Shown in pieces: positions 10,901 through 20,280 of a DNA stretch of 64,000 nt. Each line of letters opens with the position of its first letter. Positions within the stretch are counted from its first letter, which is position 1. The DNA is from Platynereis dumerilii (taxonomy: Eukaryota; Annelida; Polychaeta; Phyllodocida; Nereididae), in NCBI GenBank assembly GCA_026936325.1, contig JAPTHN010000113.1:822595-886594 (forward strand). The letters run 5' to 3'. The position numbers were made by a program, and so were the translations under genes. Under the pieces are notes generated by a model. It made no database searches, was not told the origin of the DNA, and saw nothing but the letters and a program-made list of their open reading frames with translations.

Positions 10901-11202
10901 TCTCATCATAGCTATTTTGTTTGTCTCAACATAGCTATCTTGTTTGTCTCAATATAGCTATCTTGTTAGTCTCAACTAAGCTACCTTGTTTGTTTCAACA
11001 TAACTATTTCATTTTGTTCTAACAGCTATCTCATTTCTTCCAGCTCTACTAGGAGCAATAGAGCCCCGAGGAACTGTCGATTTCTATCCGAACGGAGGCC
11101 GAAACCAACCTGGGTGTCCTCAGGTGTCAAGATCGGGAAGATCAACCACAGACCAAGAAAGGATCAAGATCATGCAGCAGTCACGTACAGGACGAGATTC
11201 TA
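1762..11202 (+). CDS. Pancreatic-lipase-family (AB hydrolase) gene, 5 exons, 3' end missing
   Basis: Five exons join in phase: 1762 (or 1797)-1982, 2479-2581, 3726-3957, 6886-6969 and 11044-11202. The product is a secreted neutral lipase-type serine esterase that would hydrolyse triglyceride or phospholipid esters. Visible motifs in order are a hydrophobic N-terminus resembling a signal peptide, FIVHGW (oxyanion loop), VTVDWSGGAS, IGHSLGAH (nucleophile Ser), ITGLDPAAPLF (acid Asp), VDVIHTD and VDFYPNGG..QPGC (start of the lid loop). Every junction keeps the family frame and every intron is GT-AG. The lid after PGC is about 28 residues or longer, more like a triglyceride lipase than a short-lid phospholipase A1. 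This is an inference. The exon with the catalytic His (C-S/N-H motif) and any C-terminal domain were not found, so the gene is partial here. The introns are swollen with repeats. Confidence 0.9.
1983..2478. other. Lipase intron 1
   Basis: AT-rich sequence with an A-run near 2070-2080. No mobile element boundaries were seen. The ends are GTGAGT and TTTCAG. Confidence 0.7.
2479..2581 (+). CDS. Lipase exon 2: oxyanion-hole HGW motif
   Basis: The acceptor is AATTTCAG at 2471-2478. The first base completes a Pro codon from exon 1, then the frame reads SEFSNNRQTIFIVHGW and on to KDKLLEA. HGW is the family oxyanion motif. The donor GCT|GTGAGT follows 2581, phase 0. Confidence 0.92.
2582..3504. other. 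Lipase intron 2, part before the SINE
   Basis: AT-rich sequence with A-rich and T-rich runs at 2755-2790. Two similar phrases around ACTCATTTTGCACTCGAACCATGCAA (first 20: ACTCATTTTGCACTCGAACC, near 2798) and CATATTGCATTCAAACCATG (near 2857) suggest a small diverged direct repeat of ~60 bp. No gene was seen. Confidence 0.5.
3505..3708 (+). mobile_element. tRNA-derived SINE inserted beside lipase exon 3
   Basis: After a G-run, the head TGGGCTAGTGGTAGCATACT resembles a tRNA A box and GGTTTCGAATCGAGCTC resembles a B box (pol III promoter). The tail reads TGTCCTAATTAGCCTACC and CCCCAATCATCCATCAA. Flanking 9-bp copies of CTTCTTTTG at 3496-3504 and 3709-3717 are the target duplication. A second copy in the opposite direction is at 63299-63488, and a diverged one is near 33150-33310. 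Confidence 0.85.
3726..3957 (+). CDS. Lipase exon 3: catalytic serine elbow
   Basis: The acceptor is GATTCCAG ending at 3725. The frame reads EDYNIVTVDWSGGAS and later NYWCIGHSLGAHLCGYASR, ending DRITG. GHSLGAH is the nucleophile elbow, with Ser in the G-H-S-L-G pentapeptide. The donor ACAG|GTGAGT follows 3957, phase 1. A SINE ends 17 bp before the exon. Confidence 0.95.
4140..4915. repeat. 93-bp higher-order satellite, left block (3 x 31 bp)
   Basis: GTCATTGGCAAAC recurs every 93 bp (4350, 4443, 4536 and so on). Each 93-bp unit is three related 31-bp monomers. They begin TTTCTGTCATTGGC, TTTCTGTCATTTCC and TTTCTATCATTAGC, and each holds a (C/A)ATA CCTATTTCTG-like tail. Edge monomers near 4140-4310 are diverged. 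Because 93 is divisible by 3, long spurious open frames run through it. Confidence 0.95.
4916..5255. mobile_element. 340-bp MITE inside the satellite (8-bp TSD)
   Basis: The satellite unit is interrupted and the word TCATTGGC is duplicated at 4908-4915 and 5256-5263, an 8-bp target duplication as hAT-type elements make. The ends are CACTTCAGCAAAG and, reversed, CACCCAGAGAATCTACC. The same terminus (CACCCAGAGAATCTGACC) appears inside both arms of the foldback element at 42250 and 45055, so the families are related. Confidence 0.85.
5256..6840. repeat. 93-bp higher-order satellite, right block
   Basis: This continues the same 31/93-bp array for about 17 more 93-bp units with very little divergence, then decays at 6720-6840. 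Two local variants alternate: TTTCCATTCC against TTTCCATACC, and TTTCGACA against TTTCTACA. This suggests recent block-wise expansion. Confidence 0.95.
6886..6969 (+). CDS. Lipase exon 4: catalytic aspartate motif
   Basis: The acceptor ATATTTCAG ends at 6885. The split Gly codon then leads into LDPAAPLFYGIGIRS and YVDVIHTD. The Asp in LDPAAP is the acid of the triad in this family. The donor GACC|GTAAGT follows 6969, phase 1. Length is 84 bp. Confidence 0.93.
7018..7400. mobile_element. MITE-like inverted repeat, lipase intron 4
   Basis: The left end TTACAGTAATGCACTTTGAT pairs with the right end ATCAAAGTGCATCGCTGTAA, and internal phrases (CACCGTGAAAAATGCACTTT against AAGTGCCATTTTCACAGTG) pair too. 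A related arm occurs near 30125-30175 (GAAGTGCCATTTTCACAGTG). The target duplication is unclear. Confidence 0.65.
7498..7696. mobile_element. 199-bp MITE with ~45-bp TIRs
   Basis: CCCAGGGGAAAAAAGAGTAC at the left pairs with GTTTTCCTCTGGG at the right, and both arms continue into CTCAAATTATTTA. No ORF. The target duplication is at most 2-3 bp and uncertain. Confidence 0.75.
8300..9533. mobile_element. 1.23 kb non-autonomous TIR element, TA-flanked
   Basis: The left end GGGTGGCCCAAAAAACAAA and right end TTTTAGGCCACCC are inverted. Pairing continues for about 330 bp, including CCCCTCATTTTAGGAGAAAT, CTCTCAAGGCCC, TTCGCCAATACGCGG and TGCATACCAACATTA with their complements in 9200-9480. TA lies on each side (8298-8299, 9534-9535). 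The centre is AT-rich and non-coding. Open frames in the arms are mirror shadows. The superfamily is not resolved. A TA target fits Tc1/mariner-like insertion but does not prove it. Confidence 0.8.
9536..10498. other. Lipase intron 4, plain stretch
   Basis: No element ends were found. A local inverted phrase (TCAGTTAGACACC ... GATCTAACTGTCTAA, then TGTTAGAACCCGACA and GGTGTCTAA) lies near 9627-9698. No exon was recognised. Confidence 0.4.
10499..11035. repeat. 23-bp minisatellite in lipase intron 4
   Basis: About 23 imperfect copies of TTTGTCTCAACATAGCTATC plus TTG run up to the polypyrimidine tract of exon 5. Some units are shortened. The last copies grade directly into the splice acceptor region. 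Confidence 0.9.
11044..11202 (+). CDS. Lipase exon 5: beta-9 and lid region
   Basis: The acceptor ATTTCTTCCAG ends at 11043. The frame reads PLLGAIEPRGTVDFYPNGG, then RNQPGCPQ and a basic or polar lid (SRSGRSTTDQERIKIMQQ). The likely donor is TCTA|GTGAGA after 11202, phase 1. The next exon should supply the C-(S/N)-H histidine motif. None was recognised up to 64000. Confidence 0.9.
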
Positions 11203-11383
11203 GTGAGATTTCGAATATCATTTATCTATGGTCTTTACTATGGTCTATGATACAAATGTTATAGGCCTACTCGTTCTGAGTTTATCTTTTAAAATTATAC
11301 TTGGAGTTCACAAGCTTTTTGTTAATTTTGAAAACTTCAAAATGGTTTGCTAAGAAGTATGCATCTTGATTTAGTTAAACTTC
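11203..11383. other. Start of lipase intron 5
   Basis: The donor region is followed by unremarkable AT-rich sequence. Confidence 0.4.
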
Positions 11384-11515
11384 ACCTATTACCATAGGTG
11401 AAGTTTCTTGTTTTCGTAATTAAACTTCACCTACACATAGGTGAAGTTTCTTGTTTTCGGTATTATTAAACTTCACCTACACATAGGTGAAGTTTCTTGT
11501 TTTCGGTATTATTTA
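11384..11515. repeat. Tandem hairpin units AAACTTCACCTA...TAGGTGAAGTTT
   Basis: Three consecutive ~45-50-bp units each hold a 12-bp inverted repeat (AAACTTCACCTA / TAGGTGAAGTTT) with a 4-6-nt loop, followed by TCTTGTTTTCG. Two more lie at 19119-19215, on the far side of the two large elements. The half-motif GTAGGTGAAGTTTTGTCACC is also part of the 3' end of each large element. Confidence 0.9.
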
Positions 11516-13451
11516 TTATTTATAATTTATTATTTATTATTTATTATTTATTATTATTATTCTTCCCGATAAACTTCATCGGAAAATTTTCAAAAAATTT
11601 GTGTACGTAGCCTACGAAAATACAAGAGAATCATTTTGAAAAAATTGACCTTGACCTATTTTTCAAGGTCACAGAGCCTTTCAAAGTCGGATTTCGCAAT
11701 ATTTCAAATACATGTACCTCGTCCGGTTATTACCAGTTTTCACTTTCCTGTACAGGGAATTGTCCCACACACTTTCTACATAAGCTGACCTACTTTCATG
11801 AAAGTAGGTCAAGGTCACAATGTACAAAGTCCATTTTTATGGTTTGAGGTCTTCCCCTGTGCGTCAAAATCAGTAAGTTGTAGAGACATACCGTTGGCGC
11901 CAAAACGTGCCCGAACTCAGGGGACATCTGCGAGGACCCTTCATTTTCCATTGGCAGTACCAGTTCTTAGGTTACGTAATTTTAAAGTCATACCGCGTCA
12001 CCAAAATTGGTGACCTTGAGAATTTGACCTTGAAATATCGATTTAATCTGTTAACATGTCATAGTAAACCCCCCCAAACATACACCTAATAAGCCCATTC
12101 AGACCTTTAAATTTGACCTTGACCTCATTTTTCAAGGTCATTTGCCACGAAAAAGTTAGAAAAGGTGCCATTTTCAGAAATTTTTTTTACCATTTTGTTT
12201 TTAAGATATCAGCGTGATTTCCAGGTGACAGATGAACATTGACCTGTATATTTATAATGTCTAATCATGTTTTGTCTACCTCCTTTGCCAGATTTATGAA
12301 AATTTTTTAAATATAGCTAACCGACAGATGTTAAAAAACGACACATTTCTGCGTTTTTGACGGAGAAATATTGATTCTACAGGGTTACAATGCATGGCTG
12401 ACCCCCCCTTTGTTACCTACTGCGATTCAGAATATCATATTGATTTTGACCTAGAAAATGTTTTTCAAGGTCAAACTCAAGGTCAAACATTACAAAAAAT
12501 TGTACTTCATTGACATTTGATTTTTTTACACATAGAAGGAATCAAGATATTGTTACAAAAATGGCAGACATACTTGCTACAATAGCCTAGAGGCTCCCTT
12601 TAAATTTTCAAGGCCCTCGGGTTCACCTACGTTGCGCAGTAAAGGTCACAAGGTTGAAAAATTAGCAAAAAATTTACGATACTTTTCCACATTTCTCAAA
12701 GAAAGCGTTAATTCAATCGGCCGTAGCTCCGGTTCTATTTAAGTTACAGAGAATTTGAAAACAGATTTGGAAAGGCCAAATTCTCCTCTAGTTTTCATTT
12801 TCTGAACATTTTGTCGTAGCTCCGACGGTTTAAAAGATCGCCGGACCCTGAAAATTTCATGTTTTTTGTCAAATTTTCACCATAAATCAATATTTTGACA
12901 AGGAAGGAATCATTATTTTCTAATGAACCTGTCTGGACATATTTCTAACATCTGTTTACATAATCCTGCCAAGTTATATATATTTCTATCTAACCGTTTC
13001 TGTTCCAGAGAGATTTTAAGTTAAAAACTACATTTTTTCAGTGACTTCTAAGGTTCGTATTTCTGAATTGTACCATAATTTCAATCTACCGTCACTCCGG
13101 TTCTAGGTAGGTTAAGGAGAATCCGAAAACAGATTTGGAAAGACCAAATTCTCCCTTAGTTTTCCTGTTTGAACATTTTGTCGTAGCTATGACGGTATAA
13201 AAGATCGCCGGACCCTGAAAATTTCATGTTTTTTGTCAAATTTTGACAATATACCAATATTTTGACAAGGAAGGAATCATCCTATTGCAATGAACCTCTC
13301 TACACCTATCCATATCTTCTGTTAACATAGTCTTGGAAAGTTATATATGTTTTCATTGATTCGTTTTGATTCTAGACCGATTTCAAGCTAAAAACCACAT
13401 TTTTCCAGGTATCTCCGAAGTCCATATTTCTGAATTGTACCATCATTTCAA

Positions 13452-13581
13452 TCGATCATATCTGTACTGGTCCACGTACTGGTCCACGTACTGGTCCACG
13501 TACTGGTCCACGTACTGGTCCACGTACTGGTCCACGTACTGGTCCACGTACTGGTCCACGTACTGGTCCACGTACTGGTAA
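13452..13581. repeat. 12-bp minisatellite TACTGGTCCACG
   Basis: About 10 near-perfect copies of the 12-mer inside Helitron-like copy 1. The unit differs from the later TACTGGTCCATG array by one base. Confidence 0.95.
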
Positions 13582-13920
13582 CCCTAACCCCTAACCCTAA
13601 CCCAAACCTAACCTTTTCACTGGTACATTACACTTTGTACTGGACTACTGGTGCAAGTACTGGTTCATGTACTGGATCATGTACTTGGTGTATGCACTGG
13701 TCCATGTACTAGTTCATGTACTGGTCCACTGAATTTGTCTCAAACTTTGGTAAGGTCATTGCTCAAATAAGTCCCTACACGTATGGGGCCTGGAGGCCAC
13801 CATGCCTCATTATATAACTACTTTTTGCCTAAAAACAGTTGCAGGCGGAGCTGAATAGGTTATCCAGCCACATTTTCAATTTGCCATTGCCAGTGCATGG
13901 TTAAGTTCGTACATAAATGA

Positions 13921-14145
13921 TGACTGGTCCATGTACTGGTCCATGTACTGGTCCATGTACTGGTCCATGTACTGGTCCATGTACTGGTCCATGTACTGGT
14001 CCATGTACTGGTCCATGTACTGGTCCATGTACTGGTCCATGTACTGGTCCATGTACTGGTCCACGTACTGGTCCATGTACTTGTCCATGTACTGGTCCAT
14101 GTACTGGCCCATTGCACTTGTCTATTGCACTGGTCAATTGCACTG
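13921..14145. repeat. 12-bp minisatellite TACTGGTCCATG
   Basis: About 16 copies in copy 1. Since 12 is divisible by 3, all frames stay open on both strands, and the apparent ORFs are artefacts. Confidence 0.95.
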
Positions 14146-14310
14146 GTAACCCTAGCCCTAACCCTAACCCTAACCCTAACCCTAGCCCTAACCCTAACCC
14201 TAGCCCTTACCCTAACCCTAGCCCTAACCCTAACCCTAGCCCTAACCCTAACCCCAACCCTAACTCTAGCACTAACCCAAACCCTAACCTAACCCTAACC
14301 TAACCTTTTC
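14146..14310. repeat. Telomere-like CCCTAA/CCCTAG tract in copy 1
   Basis: CCCTAACCCTAA hexamers mixed with CCCTAG variants sit between the 12-mer array and the TTTTCAATGGTACATTGTAC module. A similar tract lies at about 14898-15030 in the same element. Confidence 0.9.
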
Positions 14311-17300
14311 AATGGTACATTGTACTGGTACAATACACTGGTACATTGTACTGGACTACTGGTGCAAGTACTGGTTCATGTACTGGAGCATGTACTTGGT
14401 GCATATACTGGTCAATGTACCAGTCCATGTACTGGTCCACTGTATCATACATTGTACTGGACTACTGGTGCATGTACTGGTCCACGTACTGGTCCACGTA
14501 CTGGTCCACGTACACTAACCCAAACCAAACCTAACCTTTTCACTGGTACATTGTACTGGTACATTACACTTGTACATTGTACTGGACTACTGGTGCTGGT
14601 TAATGTACTGGAGCATGTACTTGGTGCATGCACTGGTCCATGTACTAGTTCATGCACTGGTCCACTGAATTTGTCTCAAACTTTGGTCAGGTCATTGCTC
14701 AAATAAGTCCCTACATGTATGGGGCCTGGAGGCCACCATGCCTCATTATATAACTTCTTTTTGCCTACAAATAGTTGTAGGCGGATTCAGGTACTGGTCC
14801 ATGTACTGGTCCATGTACTGGTCCCTGTAGTGGTCCCTGTACTGGTCCATGTACTGGTCCATGTACTGGTCCATTGCACTGGTCAGTTGCACTGGTATAA
14901 CCCTAACCCTAGCCCTAGCCCTAACCCTAACCATAGCCCTAACTCTAACCCTAGCCCTAGCCCTAACCCTAACCCTAGGCCTAAACCTAGCCCTAACCCT
15001 AACCCCTAACCCTAACCTAACCTTTTCACTGGTACATTTATACTGGTACAATTCACTGGTACATTGTACTGGACTACTGGTGCATGTACTGGTTCATGTA
15101 CTGGAGCATGTACTTAGTGCATATACTGGTCAATGTACCAGTCCATGTACTGGTCCACTGTATGATACATTGTACTGGACTACTGGTGCATGTACTCAGT
15201 GGGGTATGTACTGGTCCATTGCATGGGTAAATTGTACTGGTGCATGTACTGGTGCATGTCAAATGGTGCATGTAACCTACTGGTTCATGTATTGGTTTAC
15301 GTACTGGTCTATGTTTCTTTGCATACTTGCATGTATTGCAATGTATTACAGTAGGATTCCTGGATCATTTCTATGTACTTTTTACTTGCTCATCTACCTG
15401 TGTCTATTTCGAGTTACTGGTTCTGCAGTAGGTGAAGTTTTGTCACCGCCCTGCGGTGGCCGTCTACTAGTTATTATTATTATTTATTATTATTCTTCCC
15501 GATAAACCTCTTCGGAAAATTTTCAAAAAATTTGTATACGTAGCCTACAAAAATACAAGAGAATCATTTTGAAAATTTTGACCTTGACCTATTTTTCAAG
15601 GTCACAGAGCCTCTAAAAGTCGGATTTCGCAATATTTCAAATACATGTACCTCGTCCGGTTATTACCGGTTTTCACTTTCCTGTACATGGAAATGTCCCA
15701 GACAATTTCTACACAGTGTAACCAATTTTCATGAAAGTAGGTCAAGGTCACATTGTACAAAGTCCATTTTCATGGTTTGAGGTTGACCCCTGTGCCGCCG
15801 AATTCGTAAGTCGTAGAGACATACCGTTGGTGCCATTATGTGCCCGAACGCACGGGACACCTGCGGGAGTCTTTATTTTTCAGTGACAGTACCGGTTCTT
15901 GAGTTACGTAATTTTAAAGTCACACCGCGTCACCAAAATCGGTGACCTTGAGAATTTGACCTTGAAATATCGATTTTAGCCACTAACATGTCATAGTAAA
16001 CCCCCCCAAATATACACCTAATAAGCCCATTCAGACCTTTAAATTTGACCTTGACCTCATTTTTCAAGGTCATTTGCCCCGAAAAAGTTAGAAAAGGTGC
16101 CATTTTCAGCAATTTTTTTCACCATGTTCTGTTCAAGATATCAGCGTGATTTCCAGGTGACATATGAACATTGACCTGTTTATTGATAATGTCTAATCAT
16201 GTTTTGTCTACCTCCTTTGCCAGATTTATGAAAATTTTTTAAATATAGCTAACCGACAAATGTTAAAAAATGACACATTTCCGCATTTTTGACAGGGAAA
16301 TATTGATCCTACAGGGTTACAATGCATGACTGACCCCCCCTTTGTTACCTACTGCAATTCAGAATATCATATTGATTTTGACCTAGATAATGTTTTTCAA
16401 GGTCAAACTCAAGGTCAAACATGTAGAAATATTTTACTATTTGGACGTTTCATTTTTTTTAACACAGAAGGAATCAAGATATTGTTACAAAAATGGTAGG
16501 CACACTTGCTACAATTCTCTAAAGGCTTCCTGTAAATTTTCATGGTCCTCGGATTGACCTACTTTGCACTGTAAAGGTCACAAGGTCAAAAAACGAGCAA
16601 AAAATTTATGATGTTTTTTCACATTTCTCAAAGATAGTGTAACTTCAAATGGTCATAGCTCCGGTCCTAATATAGATACAGAAATTCTGAAAACAGATTT
16701 GGAAAGGCAAAATTCTCTTCTAGTTTTCATTTTCTGGACATTTTGTCGTAACTCTGACGGTTAAAAAGATCGCCGGACCCTGAAAATTTCATGTTTTTTT
16801 CCGAATTTTCACAATATATCAATATTTTGACAAGGAAGGAATCATTCTTTTCTAATCAACCTGTCTGGACATATCTCTAACATCTGTTTACATAATCCTG
16901 CCAAGTTATATATATTTTCATCTAACCGTTTTTGTTCCAGGGAGATTTTAAGTTAAAAACTACATTTTTTCAGTGACTTCTAAGGTTCGTATTTCTGAAT
17001 TGTACCGTAATTTCAATCTACCGTCACTCCGGTTCTAACTATGTTAAGGAGAATCTGAAAACAGATTTGGAAAGACCAAATTCTCCACTAGTTTTCCTTT
17101 TTGAACACTTTGTCGTAGCTATGAGGGTATAAAAGATCGCCGGACCCTGAAAATTTCATGTTTTTTGTCAAATTTTGACAATATACCAATATTTTGAAAA
17201 GGAAGGAATCATCCTATTGCAATGAACCTCTCTACACCTATCCATAACTTCTGTTAACATAGTCATGGAAAGTTATACATGTTTTCATTAAATCGTTTTG

Positions 17301-17394
17301 ATTCTAGACCGATTTTAAGTTAAAAACCTCATTTTTCAAGGAATTTCTGAAGTCTATATTAATGAATTGTACCATCATTTCAATCGATCATATC

Positions 17395-18110
17395 TGTACT
17401 GATCCATGTACTGATCCATGTACTGGTCCATGTACTGGTGCATGTACCGGTGCATGTACTGGTGCATGTACTGGTGCATGTACTGGTGCAAGTACTGGTT
17501 CATGTACTGGAGCATGTACTGGAGCATGTACTTGGTTCTTATACTGGTTCATATACTGGTTCATGTACTGGTCCATGTCCTGATCCATGTACTGGTCCAT
17601 GTACTGGTCCATGTACCGGTCCATGTACTAGTCCATGTACTGGTCCAAGTACTGGTCCATGTACTGGTCCATTGCATTGGTCCATTGCATTGGTCCTTTG
17701 CATTGGTCCATTGCATTGGTAACCCTAACCCCAACCCTAACCCTAGCCCTAACCCTAACCCTAGCCCTAACCCTAACCCTAATGACCTTTTCATTGGCAC
17801 ATTGTACTGGTACATTACACTCTTACATTGTAGTGGACTACTGGTGCAAGTACTGGTTCATGTACTGGAGCATGTACTTGGTTCATATACTGGTTCATAT
17901 ACTGGTTCATATACTGGTTCATATACTGGTTCATATACTGGTTCATATACTGGTCCATGTACTGGTCCATGTACTGGTCCATGTACTGGTCCATGTACTG
18001 GTCCATGTACTGGTCCATGTACTGGTCCATGTACTGGTCCATGTACTGGTCCATGTAATGGTCCATGTACTGGTCCATGTACTGGTCCATTGCACTGGTC
18101 CACTGCACTG
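17395..18110. repeat. 12-bp minisatellites with telomere-like spacer, copy 2
   Basis: Runs of TACTGGTGCATG, TACTGGTTCATA and TACTGGTCCATG (variants of one 12-mer) alternate with a CCCTAA/CCCTAG tract (17720-17782) and the GGTACATTGTACTGG module. Adjacent blocks are homogeneous for one variant, typical of local slippage or unequal exchange. Confidence 0.92.
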
Positions 18111-18410
18111 GTCCACTGCACTGGTAACCCTAACCCTAGCCCACTGCACTGGTAACCCTAACCCTAACCCTGACCCTAGCCCTAACCCTAACCCTAGCCC
18201 TAACCCTAACCCCTAATAACCTTTTCACTGGTATATTGTACTGGTACACTACACTGGTACATTGTACGGGACTACTGGTGCAAGTACTGGTTCATGTACT
18301 GGAGCATGTTCTTGGTTGATATACTGGTTCATATACTGGTTCATGTACTGGTCCATGTCCTGATCCATGTACTGTTCCATGTCCTGGTCCATGTATTGGT
18401 CCATGTACTG

Positions 18411-18650
18411 TTAACCCTAACCCTAGCACTAACCCAAGCCCTAGCCCTAACCCAAGCCCTAACCCAAGCCCTAACCCTAACCCAAGCCCTAACCCTAACC
18501 CTAGCCCTAACCCTAACCCTAGCCCTAACCCTAACCCTAGCCCTAACCCTAACCCTAGCCCTAACCCTAACCCTAGCCCTAACCCTAACCCTAGCCCTAA
18601 CCCTAACCCTAGCCCTAACCCTAACCCTAGCCCTAACCCTAAGCCAAACC
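18411..18650. repeat. Telomere-like 18-bp higher-order tract
   Basis: The unit CCCTAACCCTAACCCTAG (18 bp) is repeated about 8 times at 18495-18640 and is preceded by CCCAAG-containing variants. It is embedded in the element core, not at a chromosome end. Confidence 0.92.
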
Positions 18651-19093
18651 CCTAATAACCTTTTCACTGGTACATTGTACTGGTACATTGTACTGGACTA
18701 CTGGTGCAAGTACTGGTTCATGTACTGCAGCTTGTATTTGGTTCATATACTGGTCAATGTACCAGTCCATGTACTGGTCCACTGTATGATACATTGTACT
18801 GGACTACTGGTGCATGTACTCAGTGGGGCATGTACTGGTCCATTGCATGGGTACATTGTACTGGTGCATGTACTGGTGCATGTCCAATGGTGCATGTAGC
18901 CTACTGGCACATGTATTGGTTTACATACTGGTCTATGTTTTTTGCACACTTGCATGTATTGCAATGTATTACAGTGGGATTCCTGTATCATTTCCACATA
19001 CTTTTTACTTGCTCATCTACCTGTGTCTATTTCGAGTTACTGGTATCACAGTAGGTGAAGTTTTGTCACCGGTCTGCGGTGGCCGTCTACTAG

Positions 19094-19118
<25 letters not shown>

Positions 19119-19124
<6 letters not shown>

Positions 19125-19215
19125 AACTTCACCTATTACCATAGGTGAAGTTTCTTGTTTTCGTAATTATTTATTAAACTTCACCTATTACTAGGTGAAG
19201 TTTCTTGTTTTCGTA
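19119..19215. repeat. Hairpin units AAACTTCACCTA...TAGGTGAAGTTT
   Basis: Two further copies of the hairpin unit seen at 11384-11515, set in (TTATT)n between copy 2 and the third, diverged element. Confidence 0.9.
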
Positions 19216-20280
19216 ATTATTTATTATTTATTATTATTATTCTTTCACCCTAACCTACCCTCAAAAAATTCATGAACGGAGCGTCATATGATCTCATTAT
19301 ATTCCCCGGGTTTTTTTGACACCAGACCATTTTTCAAGGTCAGAGGTCACTTCAAAGTTGGACTTCAAAAAATTTCAAATGGCAATAACTTTTTCGTTTA
19401 TTGCTGGATTTCATTGTTCTTTCAGGACGTTTTTTTAAAACCCTTTTTGCATAATTTGACCTAATTTCGTGAATGTAGATCAAGGTCAATGTCCCGTATG
19501 AGCACTTTTAGTGTTTTATGGTTTTTTCTTATGCAATTGCACGTTTTTCATGCAAAGTGGCCCAAATTGTGGCAAAATGTTGCTTGACTAACGGGACATC
19601 TGTGGGTGTATTTTGGTTGCATTTCTTTGGCCAGATTCTGAGTTACGTAATTTTAAACATTGATATGTCATCAAAATTGGTGAATAATTGTTGACCTTCA
19701 TCATTTTACCATGAAATATTGATTTTGGCTAATAACATGCTATAGTAAACCGCTCCTCTTTTTTGCCATTTACCCCAAATTAACCTTTAGATTTGACCTT
19801 GACCTAATTTTTCAAGGTCATTTTGCCAATTTTAGTGCAAAAACGTGATATTTTCAATGACTTGTTGCAACAGGTAATTTTCGTGGAATTACTTTTTTTG
19901 TGACTGCAACAAGTACTCATTGAAATGTTTATTAGTGTCTTGAAGTCATATTTCCTGTACAGCCTTTCCCTCGTTCAGTATATTTTTTCAAATATAGCTA
20001 CCTGGAAAATGTCAAAATTGTACAGTTGTGGTCAGCAACAGCTATCATTGCCACATTAGTGCAACGTAATGTAATGGTTGTAAGGAACCAGGTCAGTCTG
20101 GTTGTAAATTTTTGTACTTGATGCATTTTGACAAGAAAATGTTGTTTCGAATGTGTTTCAGCTTATCAGTGACAGGATGAAACATGTTGCCATAAGAAAA
20201 AGACCCCTACGACTCAGTAAGAAATGAAGTTTGATAAACAGGAACTAATTTCTTCCTAGTGCTGATGGCCTAAGAGTATC

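Larger units (their letters stand above)
11571..15470 (+). mobile_element. Helitron-like non-autonomous element, copy 1 (~3.9 kb)
   Basis: It begins TCTTCCCGATAAACTTC inside a (TTA)n tract and ends GTCTACTAG followed by T. Upstream of the end is a perfect 6-bp hairpin CACCGC-cct-GCGGTG (15444-15458), then 8 nt, then CTAG. A subterminal hairpin plus CTRR end is the classic Helitron 3' signature. Tandem 12-bp repeats in the core are known from Helitron-like elements (Helentron or HINE type). No Rep/helicase coding was seen. The first 1.8 kb is rich in TTGACCTTGACCT and TTTCAAGGTCA words. The assignment is an inference from the ends. Confidence 0.55.
15494..19093 (+). mobile_element. Helitron-like non-autonomous element, copy 2 (~3.6 kb)
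   Basis: A head-to-tail second copy starts 23 bp after copy 1, again from TCTTCCCGATAAACCTC in a (TTA)n tract to GTCTACTAG|T. Its 3' hairpin is CACCG-gtctg-CGGTG (19067-19081). The first ~1.9 kb aligns with copy 1 with scattered substitutions. The core arrays differ in length and order, so the minisatellites evolve faster than the body. Confidence 0.55.

Noticed and set aside
13366-14303. Overlapping open frames in five or six frames ([24 protein letters not shown])
   Set aside because: A 12-bp minisatellite is open in every frame on both strands. No coding signal.
14146-14310. True chromosome end suggested by CCCTAA repeats
   Set aside because: The tracts are short, mixed with CCCTAG, embedded in a repeated element and followed by tens of kb of other sequence.
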